Part shown: positions 12,190 to 26,138 of the stretch, in pieces
Layout of the letters: every line of letters starts with the position of its first letter
Position numbering within the stretch: position 1 is the stretch's first letter
From: Nymphaea colorata
Lineage: Eukaryota; Streptophyta; Magnoliopsida; Nymphaeales; Nymphaeaceae
Direction: 5' to 3'
NCBI RefSeq assembly: GCF_008831285.2
Contig: NC_045141.1
Coordinates: 3,224,001 to 3,288,000, forward strand
DNA: 64,000 nt
Position numbers and translations under genes: made by a program
Notes under the pieces: generated by a model
What the model saw: the letters and a program-made list of their open reading frames with translations, nothing else
What the model was told of the DNA's origin: nothing
Database searches by the model: none

Positions 12190-12480
12190 ACCCTGTTAAG
12201 AACGAGGCTCTGACTCTCTTCAACTCACCAAGAGAATAGAAACCAGAAGAAGAGAAAGAGAGAAATAACACACAAAGATTTATGTGGTTTGGAGACAACG
12301 TTCTCCTACATCCACGGTCACCACACACAGCAGTTTTTACTATCGCAGAAAAATTACAGAATACAAGCCAAAACGACACCCTTATGAACATCAAATTCAT
12401 GCAAAACCCACAGCAAAAAAATGACATAAATGTTACCATCAAGTATGGATCAGGCTCCACACTCCAACATACCTGCCATG
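12190..12480. repeat. Possible dispersed retrotransposon-derived repeat
   Basis: Contains cacaaagatttatgtggttt followed by ctacatccacggtcacc. This word pair recurs in many plant genomes next to LTR elements. No LTR ends, coding domain or duplication are visible here, so the assignment is tentative. Confidence 0.25.
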
Positions 12481-15400
12481 CTACACAGTCAGCAGAATAT
12501 TTATTATGTTCACACACTATCGCCAACATATTTCACATGGAAATGAACAATAGCATATCATATCATGTAATAAAAATTGGCCAAACAGAAAATCACACAA
12601 TTTTTCACTTTGAGATTGACAAATTTTTCTCATGTTCCATATCCATCTTTATGGATTAATCAAGCAAGAGCAAACAATATTTAACATCTTCATTCCCTTG
12701 ATGTACAATTTTCTCTTCAACACAAAGAGCATCCTTGGAAAAGCAAAACTGTGTGCCCATAGGAACACACATACACAAAGCTGATTATTGTTGGAATACA
12801 TAAGCAAATATATAATAGCATGACGTATCAGAAAAAAGCAAAATTTAATAGCAAGAATTGCTAAGCAAATACATTAGTTTAAATGAAGACTAACATATAA
12901 CAGCAACTTGCACCATAACCATACACCACCATTCTCACATGTAGCTGGTATAGTTGAAGAGATCATATGAATTCATAAACAAGTAATTGTAAGCAGACAC
13001 CATAAACAACCATCATGAATGTTGACAAACATGCATCATCACCATTCATAAAAAGCAAAACAATACTTTTCATTTAACTAGAATCATGTGAAGAAGGAGC
13101 TAGAAGAGCTATGATCATGTGGAGAAGGAAATTAAACCCATAAACAATAACATGAATACCCATTTTCATCATCCTAAAGCAAACTATATAGATAATTTGA
13201 CTAATAGGCATGCATTAACTGGATAGAAAATCATGCTATGTGGAGTGAGAAAATTAAGTGTCATCAATAGCACTTTAACTTTTCATATACATCGTCGTCA
13301 AGTGCAATTTTATGCCCTTGAAAGAACGGGATTCGGCTGATCTCTTCCTGTTCCACTGAATATGAACAAACAATCTATGTAAAGCCAAAGCAAGGAAACC
13401 ATGCTTTCAAACACATCATGGAACATGAAGAAGGAGCTTAAGTTTACTTCGGAAGCAGCAAAGTTCTATCTATAGACTCACATATGCAATTTGTAATGAT
13501 CTTAAAGTTATGTATCTAAGGCATTTTTTCTTTGTGAAAATGACAATGAGAAACAAAGAAATTGCAGATGGTAACCAATTAATGGATTGACAAAATAAAA
13601 GGTCGCTATAGATGGAGAGCTACAACATCTTACTAACAAAGCACACTTAGGGTGCTGCTGGTGTACAATATCATATAGTGTGCAACTTTGAAAGATGGTT
13701 GAGTGAGCAATGGCAACATACAGACCTTGTGCTCAACGGTAAAAAAAAAAACTTAATTTATAATGGATAGAGTGTATCAATTTGGGGCAGTTGTGTCCTG
13801 CTTTTTGAGCAAAGCAAACAGAATCGAGGGGGGTGATTAAGGTGCATATGAGTAGGGAAGATGAGACACAAAGAGAGAATAAGGGTGAGAGAATGATTGG
13901 AAGAATTTTTGCTATTACCGAGGTGAAGAGTTCCTCCACTGCTGTTGGAAAACCCAAGGCTGATGCTACTGCTCTTCCTCCTCTCTTTTAAGAAACAAAA
14001 TGGAAATGGAGTCCAACGAAGGGTGCTTGCATGTGCGCGTGTGTGTAAGAGAGAGAGGAGATTGGTACCTATGATGGGTGAGAAGGAATCTTCTGTCGTG
14101 AATGTTATAGACATACATCCAACCGTTGAAAAGAATATTAAACAAATTTATTGGATGAAGAAAAATGTTATAGTACCCGACAATGGAGAGTGTCATGATA
14201 AATTCATGTAGGGCTTCAAACATTATGGTGTTCAATTTGCTCAATTTCCATGCAACAATTTTCAAAAATTTACCTAAGTTCCAGCACAAGGAGCTTCAAA
14301 ATATGTATAAGGTGTTGTCTCTACTATTTTGGCACAATGGCTAATTTTAACATCGATAGATGACAAGTGTTTGTGTTCATGTTGTTCATATACGAGGTGC
14401 AAACTCAATTTCTTGTTAAAGTCGGATCTAGCTAGTTAGCTTTTGTTTCCTTTGATAACTAAAAATTATACAAGATTGTCAATTGGAAAAACCATTACCA
14501 GCGGCAGAGAAAAAAAATTTCTTTGAAAGGCCATAAACTTTTATCTAAATTGACATCTTTTACAACCAATAAACATGGAAACATCTTTGCCAATTCGAAT
14601 AGTTGTTTTTTGTTACTCTCTTTCATTTTCTTATTATTTTTATGGATACCATATATTTTATTTAAAAAAATTGATCCCAAAATTTACACTTCAATATTTC
14701 GAAGCCTACGCCTCGCCTCAAGGTAGGATCAATGTCTCACTTCACTTCATTGCCATTAACAATATGGTCTACTATTTCCGCAATGCAACATGGCTACAGC
14801 TGGAGTGGGCAGTGCATGGATGAATGCAAATGCCTTTTAATTAACCAAGTCAAAAATTCTGAGCTCATCATCACCCTTGAACTGATTTGAGAAGCAATGA
14901 AAAGCGGTTCTTTCTAGTTTTCTAGTCCAAGTCCTTTTTGAATGAAGGTATGTTAAATTTCTATTGTACGTTTGATTTGATTTGTTAAATTATAACAGCT
15001 GAAGCCTAGTATGTTAAATTTCTATTGGACATTTGATTTGTTAGTCTTTGTGCATTTTTAAGGAATCACGAAGCAGATAGTATGTTCTATTATGAATTTC
15101 AAGTTTCTTTATATTGTAATGTGGAAACAGAATTCCACAACACATAAGCAGGTTTCTATCTTAATAGGACTGGTTTATGTGTGCACAAGAAACAATGTTA
15201 GGTTTTAGAATATGTTAATTTATAAGCACTTCAACTTCGATCAAATGCTTGGACCTTCCCAAGAATGTCATTTGGCTGAATCAGACCATATTCTTGGATC
15301 TAGGCAAACAATTTTAAGATAGACCTACCATCACCATGCATCTCATTTGCAAAAATCATTGAGTCCTAAGAGCTCATGTCCGTTTCTAGCATTTTCATGA

Positions 15401-15824
15401 AAATTTGTTCTGCAATATTGATTATGCCAGCCTTTTCATACATATCCAACAAAGAACTCTATACACAATTAAAAGAAAGAAAAGAAAACAAAAAGTGGAA
15501 TTCATAAAATGAAACGAAGATATAGAGGAAGGAAGGAAGATCTAAAAACATATAGGCAGGGACAAGGAAAGAGAGAGAGATGCATTTTGGGTGTCCTTTT
15601 CAGGCATTTCAAAAAGGGAAAAAGAGCAAATACTAAGAGAAAAACCGATTAGAGACATTTTGGCACCCTTTTGGGCATTTCAAAAAGGATGGAGAGAGGG
15701 GGGAGAAAGAGCAAGAGGAGGAGAGAAAGATAAAGAGAATTGGCATTTGAACTTTACAAAAATCATTGTGTTGATGGAAACATCTGCACCCATTCTTGTT
15801 GAGTGAGTAACAATAGAAGCGAGC
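12481..15824. other. Intergenic, nothing recognised
   Basis: AT-rich, with short simple-sequence runs (GT and GA near 14030-14060). There is an imperfect 61-bp-spaced direct repeat (gtatgttaaatttctattg at 14948 and 15009), and a direct repeat of ggcatttcaaaaagg near 15602 and 15674. No gene is supported. Confidence 0.35.
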
Positions 15825-15872
15825 AACACACACACACACACACAGACAGACAGAGAGAGAGAGAGAGAGAGA
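15825..15872. repeat. Compound (CA)n(GA)n microsatellite
   Basis: CA dinucleotides pass through a few CAGA units into a GA run, a typical compound microsatellite. Confidence 0.9.
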
Positions 15873-16008
15873 ACTTGGTTCCATACCAAAGGAATTGTAG
15901 AGTGATGAAGACAATGCCCTATTAAGAAGAGACTGCAACTACGATGAAAAGGAAGATGACTGTGAAGAGGATGAAGTCACGAGCTTGCAAGAGGGAACTC
16001 ATTATTGA

Positions 16009-16116
16009 ATGGGTGGAATAAAACACCAAGGAGAAAAATCACACCTAATGAGGCCTGACTTCATTTGTAGCATTAAAATATCAAATCCACCCAAAACTCT
16101 CTGGAGTTTTATTCCA
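16009..16116. repeat. Small inverted repeat, MITE-like
   Basis: gtggaataaaacaccaagg at the left faces gttttattccac at the right, giving a short stem around about 65 bases of loop. Flanks and duplication are unclear. It could be a small foldback transposon. Confidence 0.35.
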
Positions 16117-17047
16117 CATTTGGTGGGATCCAAAGTTTTTAATGTACGATGGAAGTAAAATTCCACTACTACAATAGAATTCTGCCTATTCAAATGTCCC
16201 TTAAAGTTTATATGACCGGCATGATTCCAGATCCGAGTGCTCAGATTATCTTAGCCAGACTAAGAGGGATATTTTTGAGAACTTGAGTTGACTCTCCGCA
16301 AGAGATTAGACTTTTAGAGATTTGTATGGTAAAAATTTAATTATTCAGTGCACAATTTGGTGATATTTTATTGTATTATGAGAGACATACCATGTATGTT
16401 AGCACTAATCAACAATCAACCAGATATAGAAAATGAAGGGTGATTCATGCTCGTTTACTGTGTAAGTCATATGGATACAAGATTTAATATTCATACCATA
16501 TCCATGTTTTTCCCTTATGGACTCTTGACTATGTTTTGTGGTGGTGAATTAATGATGCTCCTTTTAGCGTGCTACCTACAGACTTTGAATGATTCAGTCT
16601 AATAAGGGCGTATTTGAGAAAGCAAATAGTTTTGTTTTAATCATACATATAGGAGATGTAAATCATTTATCACTTAATAAATGCTTTTATTTACCGTCGG
16701 CAAGTTGAACCGCCACAATGATAAACTAAATTCAATAGTAAATAAATAAGTACAGTAGGAGGCCCTCAATCAAAAACATTCAACACGATCATATGCAGAG
16801 GAATTGAATGTGTTGAGACTCATGAAGGTGAAATTTTAATCTATGGTACAATGAACTACGTGTACAACTAAAGTGCATAAATTATTTTTTTTTGCAAGTT
16901 GAGCTAATTTGGTACACTAACCGGTATGCAATTGGTTATTCACATCCATGCTCTCAGGTCGCACTACCCTATCACCAGCATGTTATCCAAGGATAAATGT
17001 TTTATATACTCTAAGAGTATAATAAATAGTTTTCCCATCATGTATGA

Positions 17048-17350
17048 GTGGGAGGATGTTGGATTTTAGATTTAGATCCGGCCATGATGGGCTAGATCCA
17101 AAGTGACACTGCAACTCAAATGAGTTGCTTAACCACACATGTAAACCTACCACTAATGTGGTGGTAACAGAAGGAGATATGCAAAAGGGTAGAGTAAAAT
17201 AAAGATGTGAGAGTGAGTGAGTATCCTTAAAAGTGATTAGGGTTGTGGAATGTTAAATGCTTTTTTGAAACACTTTGAAAACATTGTCCCCATCGAGCAC
17301 AAGAGACAATAATATATTTCTTCTCCACAATCTTCTAGTGCAAGACTCAA
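17048..17350 (+). repeat. Possible copia 3' LTR remnant
   Basis: A purine tract gtgggagga (17048-17056) is followed directly by TGTTGGATTTTAG, the usual junction of polypurine tract and LTR in copia elements. The far end and a second LTR were not found, so only the left boundary carries weight. Confidence 0.35.
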
Positions 17351-19734
17351 ACTATGCAATCAGATGCCCATATTCATTAGTTGACATATAGTTGTACGTT
17401 TGCTTATTTCGTACATATATAGGAGCAATAACTGATTGCAATAAAATAACATACTGGGTTGCAATTCCAAGTTGTTTTTCAGCTATGCTGCATGAAACCG
17501 AGAGGTTTTTGTCTAGGATGGTTTTACCAGTATATGTGATTTTATTAAGCTTTTCCTTAATTCAATGTATTTGAAGGGCAAAATAATGGTGTATTTTCGA
17601 GCATAAAGTCTTTCCATTTTGATTGTGATGCAAAATCAATTCATGGCTTCATATTTTTCATATGGTTATGATTTTTTATGTGATTTGCACATTGATAAGT
17701 ATATTTGTTTTTTTCATGATAATTTTAAGCATGACACTAATAAATTGAAATATTAATATATAGAGTGACAAAAAGTTTATTAATTTGTGCTTTATCACCC
17801 AACTGATTAAGCATACATTAATTAAATTTTTTTTACATCCTATGGAAAAATCCAATATCTGAATTGTGCTTAAACTTAATTCAAATGACAACCAACGCCA
17901 TGTAATTTGCCATGTTTGGGAGTATAAGTGAAGCAAAATAGCAGGTTTTCTTACAAAATATTTACGTTGTTACATCCAAATGTCTTTTGCTAATTGCTCT
18001 TGTTATGCGTAATCATTTAATTTGACCATAACAAACCTATTTGGGGTCAGTTTGTGGCATATTTAGGTCAGATCATAAGGTTTTGCCCTGACTCATTGCC
18101 TTCCTTATCATTCTGTTTGAATTTAAAGTCAGTTCACAATGTTTTCTTTATTGGTTTATCAATATCTTTACTAGTTTGAGTCATAAGCTATTTATTGACT
18201 TAATGACTGGATCAGGCAATAAGTGAATCAGTTCGTATATACAGGTTTAGATTGATTTCATGTCATATTGCTTTGGTTCATAAGGTATTGAACCAATTAC
18301 AAGGGTTCTATGACCAATTCATAAAGCTTTGAGATTGGCTATTTATTGTTTTAGCCAATTCATATGTTTTTGAGTTTTCGAATGTTTTATAATGGGTTCT
18401 TCAACTATACACACTATTATTTTCTATGGAACATTTTTCTATTTTTCTCTAATTGGTAATTATTTGAGCAATATAATTGTTTATAAGTTGATTTAAAGAT
18501 ATTATGACTGCATTTACGTTTTCCATTCATGGGTTCAGAATAATGCTTAATAATTTATTATTTGCATGGATAGAGTATGATCATGAGTACAGAATGAATT
18601 TTGCTATTCCATGCTTATTTATTACATGGTATTGTTCATAAAAGTAGTAAAAAACATTATTTACATACCATTATACCACTTGTCAATTTTGTGATGGTTG
18701 TTTGGTTTACTACGATCAATATTAATCTAATGTTAAAGTTGTGTACCTGCTCACATGCATTAAACTCCATGCAAGTGTTTTGATTATTTAGACATCATGT
18801 AATATTGGCATTAAGAGCAGTAAAATACCTAAACTAATGTGAATTTGTTACTATCAAACAGACTAAGTATATGACTGATCCTAAGTCTTATGTCACTATT
18901 TGTGTTCAATAACGAGTTGTACCCGACTTATTAAAGCAGTGAGTTTTACTCCAACAGTTCATCATGTACAAAGTTTAAGTAAGACCAGATAGGAGAGGTA
19001 CACTGTAACACATGTAGCGTATGGCATCCAAAGCTGTCTTTCACTTATCTTTAGTTTGCATGATCTCTTAGTTTTATTAAGTTAAAGCGGAGTACCTTTG
19101 CATATCAGGGTTTACCACCCAAGTCCTATCCCAATGACCTCTTGCGTTTGCCTTTGAAAGTGTAAATCTAAATGACCTTAAAACTAACCTTGCTATCATA
19201 CTCTCACTTGGAAGTTATTCTCTTTGTTAATACTTTGAATATTGTTGTATGAAATTATCCAAAAAGCTTTGGAGTTATAAAATAATTCTTAAATTTTATT
19301 CTAAATTAGAACATAGATGAAGTTGTGATTTTCATGAAAAGTGGGAGCTTTAGCATATTTCGGCATGTTGTGCAGTAGAATATAGCTAGGGTGGGAGGCA
19401 TTATTTCTCCTTTTAGACAATTTACTTAGAAGTGCTATTATAACTTTTTTTTTTGACATAAAACTTTGTCAAAATATAGTTATTAACATGTTGTGATTGT
19501 ATGTTTGTTAGATTCTTCAAAGTAGAAAATTGATCTAAAAGGAAAAAAAAGTGCTTTTGTAATTGTAGTAAGTACTCTATATGAGACGCTAGCATAGACT
19601 ATCTGGTTTATAAATTTATTTTAGGTCTAGTGAGTGTGAATTTTGTTAGAAGCTCATGCAAGATCTTGTTTAGATAATGAAGTTTAATATAACATTCTTT
19701 TCATTGTTATTGTTTGAAAAGAAATGAAAATAAT
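17351..19734. other. AT-rich intergenic, nothing recognised
   Basis: Very AT-rich, with no supported gene. It may contain further decayed retrotransposon sequence, because copia-like ends lie on both sides, but no domain can be read. Confidence 0.3.
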
Positions 19735-20063
19735 ATTTTATGTATTTGTTGACATTGAAAATAAGAAAGATTATTTGGATCCTCTTACTAAAACATTAGC
19801 ATCAAAACTATATATATTGAAGATCATTAATGAATTTCTATTAGTTAAATTCATTAATTTTTATATGATCAGTTTTCCATGCTTTGCAAGGTTTTTTTTA
19901 TAAATGTTGTGTATTTTGCATAAGTTTTTCTATTATTTAGAAGTAACAGTTTCTGAAAACAACAACTTAAAGGATTTACTACATAGATTTAAAGGCACTC
20001 TATTCATATAATATTTGTCATGCAGTTGTAGAATACATATTTTTTGGCTAAGTGGGAGAAGGA
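19735..20063 (+). pseudogene. copia RNase H tail and polypurine tract remnant
   Basis: At about 19770-19800 the plus strand reads DYLDPLTKTLASKL, similar to the ADPLTK block that ends copia polyproteins. About 250 bases on, aagtgggagaagga (20050-20063) resembles the polypurine tract next to a 3' LTR. The spacing fits a copia 3' end, but no LTR follows that I can recognise. Confidence 0.4.
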
Positions 20064-22850
20064 TTTTTTTTTTTTCCAACCTTAAGTGGCACTAATAACA
20101 TAATAAAGACAATTATTTTATTTAGGTGGAAACCTAGTTATTGCTTAATTGATGCGTTTAATCAGTTAATTTTCATGTTAAAACCTATGTTTGTTATAAT
20201 CATGTTACTACCTCAATATCTACGTGTTCAACATATATTATTAGAAGATGAACATGGGCAATATTATGCAGTCCAGAAACACACAGTGGAAGAACTTGCG
20301 CTCAACATCCCCTTGAAACCTGTGCTCATTGAAGGCATCAATGCGTAAGGAGATGACATCTCTGCCCCAGCTTTAAATTGCAGTACAAGAGAGCTCCAAA
20401 ACTGTGCAGCTCAAGTAACCTCTTTAAAAGGCTTGAAGGTTTGTACATGGATTTTTTTATTAAGATAATAAACAAAATGGGCGCTAACTAAAGCATGTTC
20501 TATCATCAAATTCGGCTAAAGCAAGCCAAGAAGCAACTTGTTCTTAAGCTCATGGGAGTATTTTGCATTTGCTTATTCAAGATCTCATTCTTTCTACATT
20601 CAATAGCTCCACCAACATTCCCTACACATTTCCTCCTCTCCTTTCAACTCCCCTACTTAAACCACTTTCTCTATACCAATTCTTTAAATTCTAACTCCAC
20701 CAGTATTATTCGACCAAGTGCAGTTCTTTATGAGCAAACCTCAGTATGGCGAAAAGAGATTAATCAACTAGAGACTCAACACACACCAAAACCAATTTGG
20801 TCACTTTTAAGTAATGTGTTTTCACCAGATCTCCGAACACACCACCTTTCTTAAGCTACATGCATACTGAATGCCCCTCTTGAACCTCTTCATATTCAAA
20901 AAATCTTAAGGTGGATGTGAAGATCTTTTAATCTTTGCACTTCGGGCAATGACGCAGCTGATGAGGTAAAACCGAGGTGTGCATCAATGCTGGTGGAATG
21001 TGAAGATCTACCATTATTTTCCAAAATGAATAGACCAAACATTAAAATTTATTAAAGGGAAAAGTTTTAAAGAAAACAATGTGGTTCCAGAAGGAGAGAG
21101 AGAGAGAGGGGGGAGATAGAGAGATAAAGAGAGATCCGACATAAAGTTGGGGCCAAAACCACAGTACAAGCAAAATAAATGTAAAGTGGGGACCTTAGCT
21201 GACTCACCAGTTGCCTCGAGAATCACCCGAGTCAGCTCAGATTGCTAGAAAACCTGGCCATGAGTCAAGGTTGGCCTAGCTCGCCCCTAACTCAGTCTAA
21301 CTCGGCCCGACTCAGCCAACTTGTCCTGACTCGCTTGGTTATTTTAAAATTCAACCGAGTCAATGAGTTAACTTGTTGACCATGATCATCTTCCGATCTG
21401 AGTCCGAGTCATAGGTTTGCCAACTATGGTTGGGACCAAACCACAGTACACGAGAAAAATGAGAAAGTTAGATAAGCAAAATAACATAAAATAATATCAA
21501 CATAGAAGCATGAGATTCAATTCCATGGTCGTATGCGGACCCCACAAACATTTGTAATTGGCCCAAGTTTCATAACAAGATAGTCTCCATGTCTTATCTC
21601 ATCAAAGAAGACCAAAGAATTCTTGAACCAAATAGCATCATTCATATCCGTCTAGAGACCCCACCAAAAATTGAATTGCTATGCATGCATACCGTGAATG
21701 GCATGTTTTTGCTAAATTTTTTAATGAAGGTGGTTATTTAAAGTTTTTCATTAATTGGGTATGTTTTTTTAGTACTCTCAAAACTTAAGCAGGATTTTGC
21801 AAATTTGTTCGTTTATTTTTGCTTGAATTTTTTATCCAACTTGATTGCCCATTAATTTACATGAAACATTTGAATATGGTTAGTCTCCAATGGCCTATAC
21901 CGGGCTATCAGCTATAAAAAGAGAGTCATGAAGAAACTTAAAAAATGATAAGCTTTAGATATTGTATGAAATTCAACGGTGACTTGGGCACTAGAGCATT
22001 CCACGAGTGACAATGAAATGCTCCAACTGCCTGATGCCACATGGCAGACCTGACACATCGCGTCAAGCGACTGGGGCATTTCACCAAATGCCTTTGTTTC
22101 CAAGTCATCATCTCTCATCAGTCTGTATCAACCATTTTTTAAACTAAAGAAAACTTTCTTGCTATTTTGTTAAAATATCAACTAACATAAGTGGAATCAA
22201 CCCCTACCCCATTGGCAAAAAATCAGCTCATATTTGGGGGAACACTTATAATTAGCTGATATCCGCATACTAGTGAGACATTTATCTGGTGCACAAATGC
22301 GAATTAAAAGATGCAATAAATAAAAGAAATATCCGAAAACCATGATTATGAAAACGCAAGGGGTACAAGAATGTGGCTGGTGGGAGTAGAAGAGAAAGAG
22401 ACAGAGCAAATGCATCTGCCAATGCACACACGACATGTAAAGGGAAGATCAGGGGAAACACGTATAAGGAAGAAGCCAAAGAACGAGTCTCCTACATCCT
22501 TCCTTTTTCAAGTAGTGGACCTAACAACGTTTCACGCTGACCAATCCACCATTTATCCGTAATTGTGAAATAGATAAACTTTTTAAATTTTTTGGTCATA
22601 ACCTCAACTTCAAATCCGATTCTGCAGACTTAAATTCATTATGAAGCAAGGAACAGTTTATGTCGGCCTTTCACATTGATCTTCCAATTATCTCAACAGC
22701 ATTTGATCAATTTACAATGGAAAACAGTGGATAAAAGCAACTCCTATCGAACATCTGTTCTTAGAAGCTGAATCAGTACGAAAACTTTAAGAACAGCAAA
22801 GTTTTCCTTTCATTTTTTTTTCTTGGAAAGTAACAAACAAGAATTGGGCT
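20064..22850. other. Intergenic with an ACTCGG-rich repeat
   Basis: No gene is supported. At 21190-21420 there are many actcgg/ccgagt words, suggesting a decayed non-autonomous element. It is flanked by a direct repeat of gttgggnccaaaccacagtac-like sequence near 21148 and 21429. The frames at 20052-20348 and 20495-20854 lack any recognisable domain. Confidence 0.3.
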
Positions 22851-23420
22851 GTTAACAGGATTATTTTACGAAGATGAAACAGATGAAAGGTGGCGGGTTA
22901 ATTAGGTCGACCTTGGAGCAGGAAGCCCTATTTAAGAGCACTTGGTTTTTAATTTTTTTTGGTTTGCGATTCCATGACTATTAGAGTTTGTAATCACTGC
23001 ATCAGAGTAGCATCAGAACTTGAGATTCTCTCCTTTCTATCAAAGTGGCATCAGAACTTGAGATTCGTTTCTTTCTATCAAAGAGGTATCAGAACTTGAT
23101 ATTCTCTTCTTTCTTCCAGATGAGTAATGAGGCAAGGAGCGATCCACCAGATTTTAGAGAGAAACAATGGGAAAAAATTGAATGGAAGAAACTACTGTCT
23201 GCATCCTGGAAACTGTCACCAAAATGTACAAAGACGATATTAGCCTAGCTGAAGATTTGGTGGAGGTCAAAAAAATTATTGAACCCAGGAACAATGAGAA
23301 ACCGATGAGCAAACAAATACAGTACAGCATGATGAAACTCTTGTTCAACCGGTTCATGCTGTTGATGTGTCCGGCCAACTGGCCAAGCGACCAATGGAAA
23401 ATCTCAGTCCAAGTAGTGTG
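22850..23420 (+). mobile_element. LTR-retrotransposon leader remnant with triplicated primer-binding-like site
   Basis: Three 38-bp tandem units start at 23006, 23044 and 23082. Each contains tnncatcagaactt or tatcagaactt, which resembles the tRNA-Met primer-binding core TGGTATCAGA. A TATA-like tatttaag lies at 22930. A short acidic/basic frame follows from 23121 (MSNEARSDPPDFREKQWEK) and continues in another frame to 23421. This looks like an LTR end, leader and gag start, but no pol sequence or second LTR was found. Confidence 0.45.
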
Positions 23421-23574
23421 ATTTTCTAATCACCAACATTTCTTTCTGGTACTTTGGACATAGCCGGTGATGATCGTGAAAAGTTCTGCATGGAAAACAA
23501 TGGTTTAAGGTTCTAGAATATGTTTCTACAACCTCCCAACCTTACCATTAGGGCCTCTTCTCCCCTAAGCTTAG

Positions 23575-24620
23575 GCACCAGGCCGGGCCACCGCCGGGTA
23601 CCCGATACCCAGCGGCCCGGGTCCTGAAAAAATTCTTAATGGGCTGATCTTATCAGGCCCGGCCCGGGCCACCGCCGGGTACCCGATACCCAGCAGCTCG
23701 GGCCCTGAAAAAATTCTTAATGGGCTGATCTTATCAGGCCCGGCCCGGCCCGACCCACTAATTAACGGGTCGGGCCCGGGCTTGATCCTGTGATGGGGGC
23801 CTGAGAAACCCAGCAACTTTTATATATATATATATATAAAATTAACTTAGGTTAGGGTTTCCAGTTTGATAACTTTGTTTCAATGTTTCATACCTTCATT
23901 CTATACTTTCATTCTCCCCGTCGGCGAACGCCTCCTCCGGTCCTCCCGTCACCCGTCAGCTTGTCCTCCCTATCGCCCATCGGCTCTGCGACTGCCACCT
24001 TGCCGTCACCACCACGCCATCACCGCCGGCGCCGATGTTGCAGCAGTTGTGCCTAGACTGGATGCTCAGCTGCCTCACGAAGTTGGGACGGAATCTGAAG
24101 ATGAGGGGGACGACATCCCTGCTGCCATCAAGAGCGGTGATGATGACAAAGAGGAGCTGATTCACTTTCTTTTGAGTCCTCTCGAAGGAGGATGAGCAGG
24201 AAGTCGAAGGAGGAGGAGGCGAATGAAACAGAGGAGGAGGAGGAAGAAGACATGAAGCCGCAAAATTTCCTCCCAGGAACCTAGCGCAGCAGTTGGACAT
24301 GACCATCTCACCCCTCCTCTCACTCTCTTACCCAGTAAATCTGAGCCTCACGCTTTCTTACGCAGCCCTAAACACCCTTTCCTTTCTCCCTTCCCAACCT
24401 CCTCGGCCTCTTCTGTGTTGGGATGGTTGTTCATATACATAAAATAATGGAGACAGAGGAAGAGAGAGAAACAGGCACATAATCGTAATCGGGAGTATAA
24501 GCTCAAGCCCGAGGCCCGATTAATGATCGGCCGGGTCCAGCCCGATTATTAACGGGCTGGGCATCGGGCTTGATACATTACACGGGCTCAAATTTTAACC
24601 TTTTTATTGAGCCGGGCCCA
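23575..24620. mobile_element. GC-rich repeat island with GGCCCGGGC ends
   Basis: The left end is a pair of 81-bp tandem repeats (23588 and 23669) rich in ggcccggcccggg and cgggtacccgatacc. The right end (24500-24620) is rich in gggctgggcatcgggctt. The block taattaacgggtcgggcccgggcttgat (about 23758-23790) and the right-end block share their order, so these parts are direct rather than inverted. Between them (23900-24300) sits unusually GC-rich DNA with an acidic coding-like stretch (TESEDEGDDIPAAIKSGDDDKEE). GGGCC-rich ends are typical of certain plant non-autonomous DNA transposons. The interior may be captured gene sequence, but I do not recognise the gene. Confidence 0.5.
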
Positions 24621-26138
24621 GCCCTATTCTCCCCAACCAGTTCCACCACTGTTGGTCACCCTCCGCACCCCTCAAAGAATGTCGTCCAATTAACAAAGCT
24701 AGTTATATATGTCCCATGGATATATACTTTTCATTCACTAAGGTCAATACCGAAACTTTACATGGTAAGGTCCATCCCCGGTCAAATTTGTTTAGTACGT
24801 GCTAGTTCCAGCAGGTCCACCACCAATAATGGAGAGGTCGGGCATCACCTGATGCCATTGTGCCCTAACGCATAGAGTGCATGACGATTGAGCCCAGCAC
24901 CCTTTTAGGATCCCAAGCGGGAACTGGGCCGTTTTGGAACTTGGAATGAGACACCCAGCCTATTTCATTTGAGAAAGCGAGGCTAGGGCCACTTGCAATC
25001 AGGTCCATAAATAGTTGTCTTTAGGAAATGGAGCCCAAGGCCAGTTTTGGGGTGGTTAACCTTTGGGCTCAAACTGTGTTTATCTGATCCCAATCAAGGC
25101 TGTATAGTTTTTGTAGTAGAGGAGGAAAGAAGAAAGCAAAGAGAAGAAAGATGAAGACCATTTCTCATTGTTCTAAACATGGTGTATCCAAGATACCATT
25201 CATCGAGTACTACTCTTTTTCAACCGAAGGAGAACGGCACAGACCTAATCTATCTAGTTTGGTTTTTATGATGGATCTACCTTTATTTGTTTTGTAGGCT
25301 CCTTCATTTGTTTCATTTTAAGTTATTAAGTTTAGGTAATGGATTCAAAGATCCAACTTTAATAACGAAGCCATATTGAAGAGCACATTTTGTTCTTTTG
25401 ACAACAAGAGAAGATTGATTAATTGAGTTTACCCTAACTTCTCTACTCCTTAATGTTTCTTCCTTTCTTTCTTTTATTCATTATTTTGCTTTAAAGTTTT
25501 TGTTGGTTTGCAATTTCACAACAGCTAAATGAGGCACTCCAATAACTGCATTTAGATTTTACCATCCAAGTGAAGGTAGATGTCTTCTCCTTCACTCCCC
25601 TTCCCCCCTCCCAATCTTCAAAGGTTTTGGGGCTGCTTTTGGTGTCTTGAGATGCCATCTCCATTACACTTTGACTGGCAAACTAGTGATCCTCTTTTAA
25701 AGCACAGAGAGTTGATGCCTTTATGCTTGAACCAAAAACTGGCTGCCTACCAGCCTATAACCTAAGTCATTGTGCCAACCCCCTTGGGAATAACATATAC
25801 ACCCACTTAATGAAAGAGCTTTGTCGGAATACCAAACTAACTATCTTTATTAATATAAAATTACTTTTTATTATAATACATTTATTTTATAAAAAAAAAT
25901 TACCTTACAGAACTTTCTGGTGATTAATCTGAATCATATACACCTACTGGGGCCAGGATAGTCTCCTCCCTTTTATTCCCAAAAAAATTTACATATTTAC
26001 ATAATAGGATAAAAAAAACCAAACACAGAGACCGATCAACCTCTCAGTTGTAGAGCCAAGATATATCACATCACTACCATGCAAGTGCCTATTACTAAAA
26101 AACTAGACATGAGCGTAGGGAAATACTTTTTCCAGAAA
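24621..26138. other. Intergenic, nothing recognised
   Basis: No coding region, RNA gene or transposon end that I can support. Confidence 0.35.

Noticed and set aside
13758-14211. Overlapping frames of 88-118 codons near 14 kb
   Set aside because: No domain, no splice context, and low-complexity GT/GA content. Treated as chance frames.
23866-24195. 109-codon frame as an intact gene
   Set aside because: It begins in AT-rich flank, lies within a transposon-like island and has no recognisable family. Described as possible captured sequence only.
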